Origin: Sunxiuqinia sp963677175
Lineage (GTDB): Bacteria > Bacteroidota > Bacteroidia > Bacteroidales > Prolixibacteraceae
Length of the DNA: 64,000 bases
Reading direction: 5' to 3'
Assembly (NCBI GenBank): GCA_963677175.2
Contig: CAXXES010000004.1
Span: 868,001 to 932,000, forward strand
The position numbers were made by a program, and so were the translations under genes. Below the pieces are notes generated by a model, which worked only from the letters and a program-made list of their open reading frames with translations, had not been told where the DNA came from and did no database searches. Positions 61,075-64,000 of this stretch are shown piece after piece; within the stretch, counting starts at the first letter, position 1, and each line of letters starts with the position of its first letter.

Positions 61075-62001
61075 ATGAAAGTAACAGTTGTTGGTGCAGG
61101 TGCTGTAGGTGCTAGTTGTGCTGAATATATCGCAGTTAAAGATTTCGCGGACGAGATTGTCTTGGTTGACATCAAGGAAGGTTTTGCCGAAGGTAAAGCC
61201 ATGGATTTGATGCAAACAGCCTCGTTAAATGGTTTCGATTCGACCATTACCGGAACAACAAACGATTATTCAAAAACAGCAGGTAGTGATGTAGCTGTTA
61301 TTACCAGCGGTATTCCCCGTAAACCTGGCATGACGCGGGAAGAACTGATCGGAATCAATGCAGGCATCGTGAAAAACGTAGCTACAAACCTCATCGAACA
61401 TTCTCCAAATGTAATTCTCATTGTGGTGAGTAACCCGATGGATACCATGGCTTATCTGGCTCATAAAGTAACCGGTCTCCCTAAAAACCGGATCATCGGT
61501 ATGGGTGGAGCCTTGGATAGCGCCCGTTTTAAGTATCGTTTGGCCGAAGCGTTGGATTGCCCGCAGTCAGATGTGGATGGTATGGTGATCGGTGGTCACT
61601 CAGACACCGGCATGGTGCCATTGATTGACAAAGCTGTGCGTAACAGCGTTCCTGTTTCAGAATTTCTGACCGCAGAAAAAATGGCAGAAGTGGTGGAGGC
61701 CACGAAAGTTGGTGGTGCAACCCTGACCAAATTGCTGGGAACCAGCGCATGGTATGCTCCAGGTGCCGCCGTTTCTGAATTGGTAAAAGCCATCGCGTTA
61801 GATTCTAAAAAGATGTTTGCATGTTCCGCGTTGTTGGAGGGTGAATACGGATTGAACGACATCTCTTTAGGTGTTCCTTGTGTGTTGGGTAAGAAAGGAA
61901 TTGAGAAGATCGTTGAGATTTCACTTTCTGATGCCGAAAAAGAAAAACTGGTTGCCAGTGCCGAAGGTGTTAAAGCAGTGAACGATCTGCTTGAAGTATA
62001 A
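61075..62001 (+). CDS. mdh: Malate dehydrogenase
   Basis: A 308-aa NAD-dependent malate dehydrogenase of the LDH-like type, interconverting malate and oxaloacetate in the citric-acid cycle. The Rossmann glycines are in VVGAGAVGAS. The acidic residue that selects NAD is in VLVDIKEG. The substrate loop is ITSGIPRKPGMTREELI with catalytic arginines, and the catalytic His is in VIGGHSDTGMVPL. The ATG at 61075 (MKVTVVGAG) is used. The longer frame from 61036 overlaps the promoter box. It ends at a strong terminator. Confidence 0.97.
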   Translation: MKVTVVGAGAVGASCAEYIAVKDFADEIVLVDIKEGFAEGKAMDLMQTASLNGFDSTITGTTNDYSKTAGSDVAVITSGIPRKPGMTREELIGINAGIVKNVATNLIEHSPNVILIVVSNPMDTMAYLAHKVTGLPKNRIIGMGGALDSARFKYRLAEALDCPQSDVDGMVIGGHSDTGMVPLIDKAVRNSVPVSEFLTAEKMAEVVEATKVGGATLTKLLGTSAWYAPGAAVSELVKAIALDSKKMFACSALLEGEYGLNDISLGVPCVLGKKGIEKIVEISLSDAEKEKLVASAEGVKAVNDLLEV

Positions 62002-62029
62002 CAATTCGAAGTTAAACACTATATTTAAT

Positions 62030-62057
62030 GCCTCTGCATGTGCAGGGGCTTTTTTTT
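62030..62057 (+). terminator. Rho-independent terminator after mdh
   Basis: GCCTCTGC pairs with GCAGGGGC around an ATGT loop, followed by eight Ts. It ends only 6 bp before the next gene's ATG, so it lies in that gene's ribosome-binding region. Confidence 0.88.
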
Positions 62058-62063
62058 AGTTTT

Positions 62064-62498
62064 ATGGCGAAAATACCGGTCGAGTTAATTGAGTTGGAGC
62101 ATCATAATTACCATTTGTTGGTGCAAGGGAAATTTGAAGATGGCGAAAAAGGCTACTGGATTATTGATACCGGGGCTTCAAAAACGGTATTTGATAAACG
62201 TTTGGAACAGTATTATACACTTGTTGAACCAGCAAGCGATGAAGAATACCAAAGTGCCGGAATCAGCGAAGGGATGGTTGAAACGGGGGTTGGCGAACTT
62301 AGGTCAATGGTATTTGGGAAACTAAAAATCAAGACGCAGAAAGTGGCGCTGATTAACCTGGATCATGTGAACGAAATTTACCGGAAGTACCGGGATGTTC
62401 GCATTTGCGGACTGCTGGGAAGCGACCTGCTGAAAAAGCACCAGTGCGTGATCGATTATAAATACGAAACAATTTCATTTTCAAGACCCCGAAAATGA
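62064..62498 (+). CDS. Retropepsin-like aspartic protease
   Basis: A 144-aa single-domain aspartic protease-like protein. The catalytic motif DTGAS has Asp35 (WIIDTGASKTVFD). The flap-like region and the C-terminal hydrophobic-Gly motif CGLLGSDLLKKH fit the retropepsin fold, which would need a dimer. It has no signal peptide, so it is probably cytoplasmic. The ATG at 62064 is chosen because the frame to 62028 reads through the mdh terminator hairpin. The leader is therefore only a few bases beyond the T run. Function unknown. Confidence 0.82.
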   Translation: MAKIPVELIELEHHNYHLLVQGKFEDGEKGYWIIDTGASKTVFDKRLEQYYTLVEPASDEEYQSAGISEGMVETGVGELRSMVFGKLKIKTQKVALINLDHVNEIYRKYRDVRICGLLGSDLLKKHQCVIDYKYETISFSRPRK

Positions 62499-62563
62499 AA
62501 GAAACTGTTTTTAAATACCCTCTGTTTTCACGCAATAATTCATGTTCGTTTCACAAAAATGAA

Positions 62564-62571
62564 TATATTTG
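62564..62571 (+). promoter_or_regulatory. Candidate promoter -7 box for the small protein gene
   Basis: TATATTTG matches TAnnTTTG, 23 bp before the GTG start at 62594, with a weak TTCG near the -33 position. Confidence 0.5.
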
Positions 62572-62593
62572 CGACCTGTTGAATTAAAACCGG

Positions 62594-63001
62594 GTGAAAT
62601 TAAAAAGAATCATATCGAAGCAAATTGCACTGCGCCTGCTGGTGTTTGTAACACTCGTAGCCGGAGCAGTGATTTTCGATTTGTGCCATGATCAACTTCC
62701 TGAGCAGTTGGTAAAACACCAACAGGATGCTCCGGTGACACAGTTTGATATGTCTCAGGTTTTCTTTTGTAATCCCGCTAGCAGCTTTAAAATTAGTACC
62801 GGTTACGACCGATTATTTTCAAAAATCTTATTTACCATTGGGCAGGATAAATTTCTGTCTGCTTTTCACAACCAGGAAGCTTACCATTTGCTGAAGGCAG
62901 AATCATTAAAAGAACGTTCCCCGCAAAACCTGATGGTTCATTTCCGTAAATTCATCATTTGTCATCATTCCAGTTCCGATGATAATGCTCCAATTTCGTA
63001 A
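62594..63001 (+). CDS. Membrane-anchored small protein of unknown function
   Basis: A 135-aa protein read from GTG. It has a basic N-terminus and one membrane segment (residues 11-30: IALRLLVFVTLVAGAVIFDL), followed by a polar region of about 100 residues predicted outside the cytoplasm. The latter holds three Cys (CHDQ, FFCNP, IICHH) and a His-rich end (CHHSSSDDN), which might bind metal. It matches no family I recognise. It has its own promoter box and lies 111 bp upstream of secD. Confidence 0.7.
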   Translation: MKLKRIISKQIALRLLVFVTLVAGAVIFDLCHDQLPEQLVKHQQDAPVTQFDMSQVFFCNPASSFKISTGYDRLFSKILFTIGQDKFLSAFHNQEAYHLLKAESLKERSPQNLMVHFRKFIICHHSSSDDNAPIS

Positions 63002-63111
63002 GGTTTATTCGAATTCTTCAATTCGTTTAAGTTTTCATGAAGTTGCCGGTTCCGGCTTGAAATCGATTTCATAAAAAATAAACAAACACATAAAATCTAA
63101 ATTTTAGACAA

Positions 63112-64000
63112 ATGCAAAACAAAGGATTAATCAGAACTTTTGCCATTTTACTGGCTTTGGTTTGTGTTTACCAGCTTACCTTTACTTTTAAGGCCAAGCA
63201 GGTAGAGCGCGACGCCCGCGAATATGCTCAGGGCGATGCAGCAAAGGAGCGGAATTACCTGGATTCAATTGCGGGTGAGGAAGTTTACAACCTTTTAGGA
63301 ATACGCAATTACACCTACAAAGAAGTTAAGGAGCAGGAAATGAACCTCGGTCTTGACTTGAAAGGTGGAATGAACGTTACGCTGGAGGTGTCGGTGGTCG
63401 ATTTGATCAAATCATTGTCGAACTACAGTGCCGACGAGACATTCAATGAAGCTATTAAGCGGGCTCAGGAAATGCAGCGCGACAGCCAGGATGATTTTGT
63501 AACCCTGTTCGGACGTGCATTCGAAGAGATTGATCCCGATGCCCGTTTGGCAGCGATCTTCAATACCCTGGAGTTGAAAAACAAAGTGAACTACAATTCA
63601 TCTAATGGCGATGTTTTGCGTGTCATTCACCAGGAAACGGATGCTGCTATCGAAAACTCATTTAACATCATCCGTACTCGTATTGACCGTTTTGGTGTAG
63701 CTCAACCCAATGTTCAACCCTTGCAAACGCGTGGCCGTATTTTGGTTGAACTTCCCGGAGTTGATAATCCGGAGCGGGTTCGCCAACTGTTGCAGGGAAC
63801 TGCCAATTTAGAATTCTGGGAAACCTGGGATAACAGCGAAGTGTATCCTTACTTGATGCAAGTGAATGAGCAACTCAAGGAAATTCTTGACTTAAAAGCT
63901 GCCGCTTCCGACGCGGACTCAGCTGAGGTTGAAGGTGAGGTAGTTGCTGAAGAGGACACAACAACCAGCGAAGAAGGGTCGTTGCTGGACGAGTTGCAAA
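63112..64000 (+). CDS. secD: Protein translocase subunit SecD (N-terminal part; possibly a SecDF fusion)
   Basis: The frame is open to the window end, giving 296 residues of a longer protein. It starts MQNKGLIRTFAILLALVCVYQLTF, with one membrane segment, then the SecD family motif LGLDLKGGMNVTLEV. It continues with the P1 domain, including RTRIDRFGVAQPNVQ and the following GRILVELPGV. SecD with SecF uses proton motive force to pull translocated proteins into the periplasm. In many Bacteroidota SecD and SecF are one fused chain of about 1000 residues. Whether that holds here lies beyond the window. An acidic insert (SDADSAEVEGEVVAEEDT) is typical of this phylum. Confidence 0.92.
   Translation, partial: MQNKGLIRTFAILLALVCVYQLTFTFKAKQVERDAREYAQGDAAKERNYLDSIAGEEVYNLLGIRNYTYKEVKEQEMNLGLDLKGGMNVTLEVSVVDLIKSLSNYSADETFNEAIKRAQEMQRDSQDDFVTLFGRAFEEIDPDARLAAIFNTLELKNKVNYNSSNGDVLRVIHQETDAAIENSFNIIRTRIDRFGVAQPNVQPLQTRGRILVELPGVDNPERVRQLLQGTANLEFWETWDNSEVYPYLMQVNEQLKEILDLKAAASDADSAEVEGEVVAEEDTTTSEEGSLLDELQ

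Noticed and set aside
62028..62063. Upstream ATG at 62028 as the retropepsin start
   Set aside because: Those codons lie in the mdh terminator hairpin and T run and give a leader peptide (MPLHVQGLFFSF) with no family match. ATG 62064 fits better.
1..64000. tRNA or rRNA genes
   Set aside because: No cloverleaf T-loop pattern (GGTTCGAATCC type) or rRNA-like segment was seen. I cannot rule out an atypical one without a search program.

Overview
This window reads as a chromosomal segment of a Bacteroidota bacterium, most likely of the Marinilabiliales (Prolixibacteraceae-like). Evidence is the gene complement (SecDF-type SecD, NtrY-like kinase next to rlmH, mutL with tandem rhomboids, NagZ/beta-lactamase fusion, NamZ, MacB-like exporter subunits), many lipoproteins with short signal peptides, weak or absent Shine-Dalgarno sites, and repeated TAnnTTTG promoter boxes (the Bacteroidota sigma-ABfr -7 element), several with a TTTG box about 19 bp upstream. 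The family-level assignment is inference. No tRNA, rRNA, CRISPR array or prophage was seen.

Layout. 0.1-4.3 kb: rlmH and a very large membrane histidine kinase. 4.3-9.4 kb (minus strand): small membrane protein, mutL, two rhomboid proteases, arfB, and a papain-like cysteine hydrolase. 9.4-20.1 kb: voltage-gated channel, comM-like ATPase, alpha-2-macroglobulin lipoprotein with penicillin-binding protein 1C. 20.1-24.6 kb: HExxH protein, inorganic pyrophosphatase, folA, thyA, sugar-binding lipoprotein. 24.8-29.1 kb: nucleoside transporter, bifunctional nuclease, rplU-rpmA, serS. 29.2-34.1 kb: isochorismatase-like hydrolase, SIS isomerase, an intact IS5-family element with terminal repeats and target duplication, sucC and a frameshifted sucD. 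34.2-39.9 kb: amidotransferase, small membrane proteins, DEAD-box helicase, DUF1080 lipoprotein, small HTH-like protein. 40.2-45.9 kb: cell-wall sugar salvage cluster (GH3/beta-lactamase fusion, NamZ muramidase, sodium symporter). 46-49 kb: beta-helix lipoprotein and secreted endonuclease-like protein. 49.2-54.9 kb: nitrogen and amino-sugar genes (ald, aminotransferase, glutamine synthetase homologue, glmM). 55.4-60.9 kb: ABC-type export operon with two adaptors but no ATPase. 61-64 kb: mdh, retropepsin-like protein, unknown small protein, 5' part of secD.

The most unusual features are two intergenic arrays with exact 21-bp periodicity built from 7-bp blocks (21741-21908 and 48674-49044). Their sequences are unrelated, but both lie between convergent genes. 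Other points of note are the sucD frameshift, which falls exactly between its two domains and creates an ATGA stop-start overlap, the IS insertion upstream of sucC, and the export operon without an ATPase.
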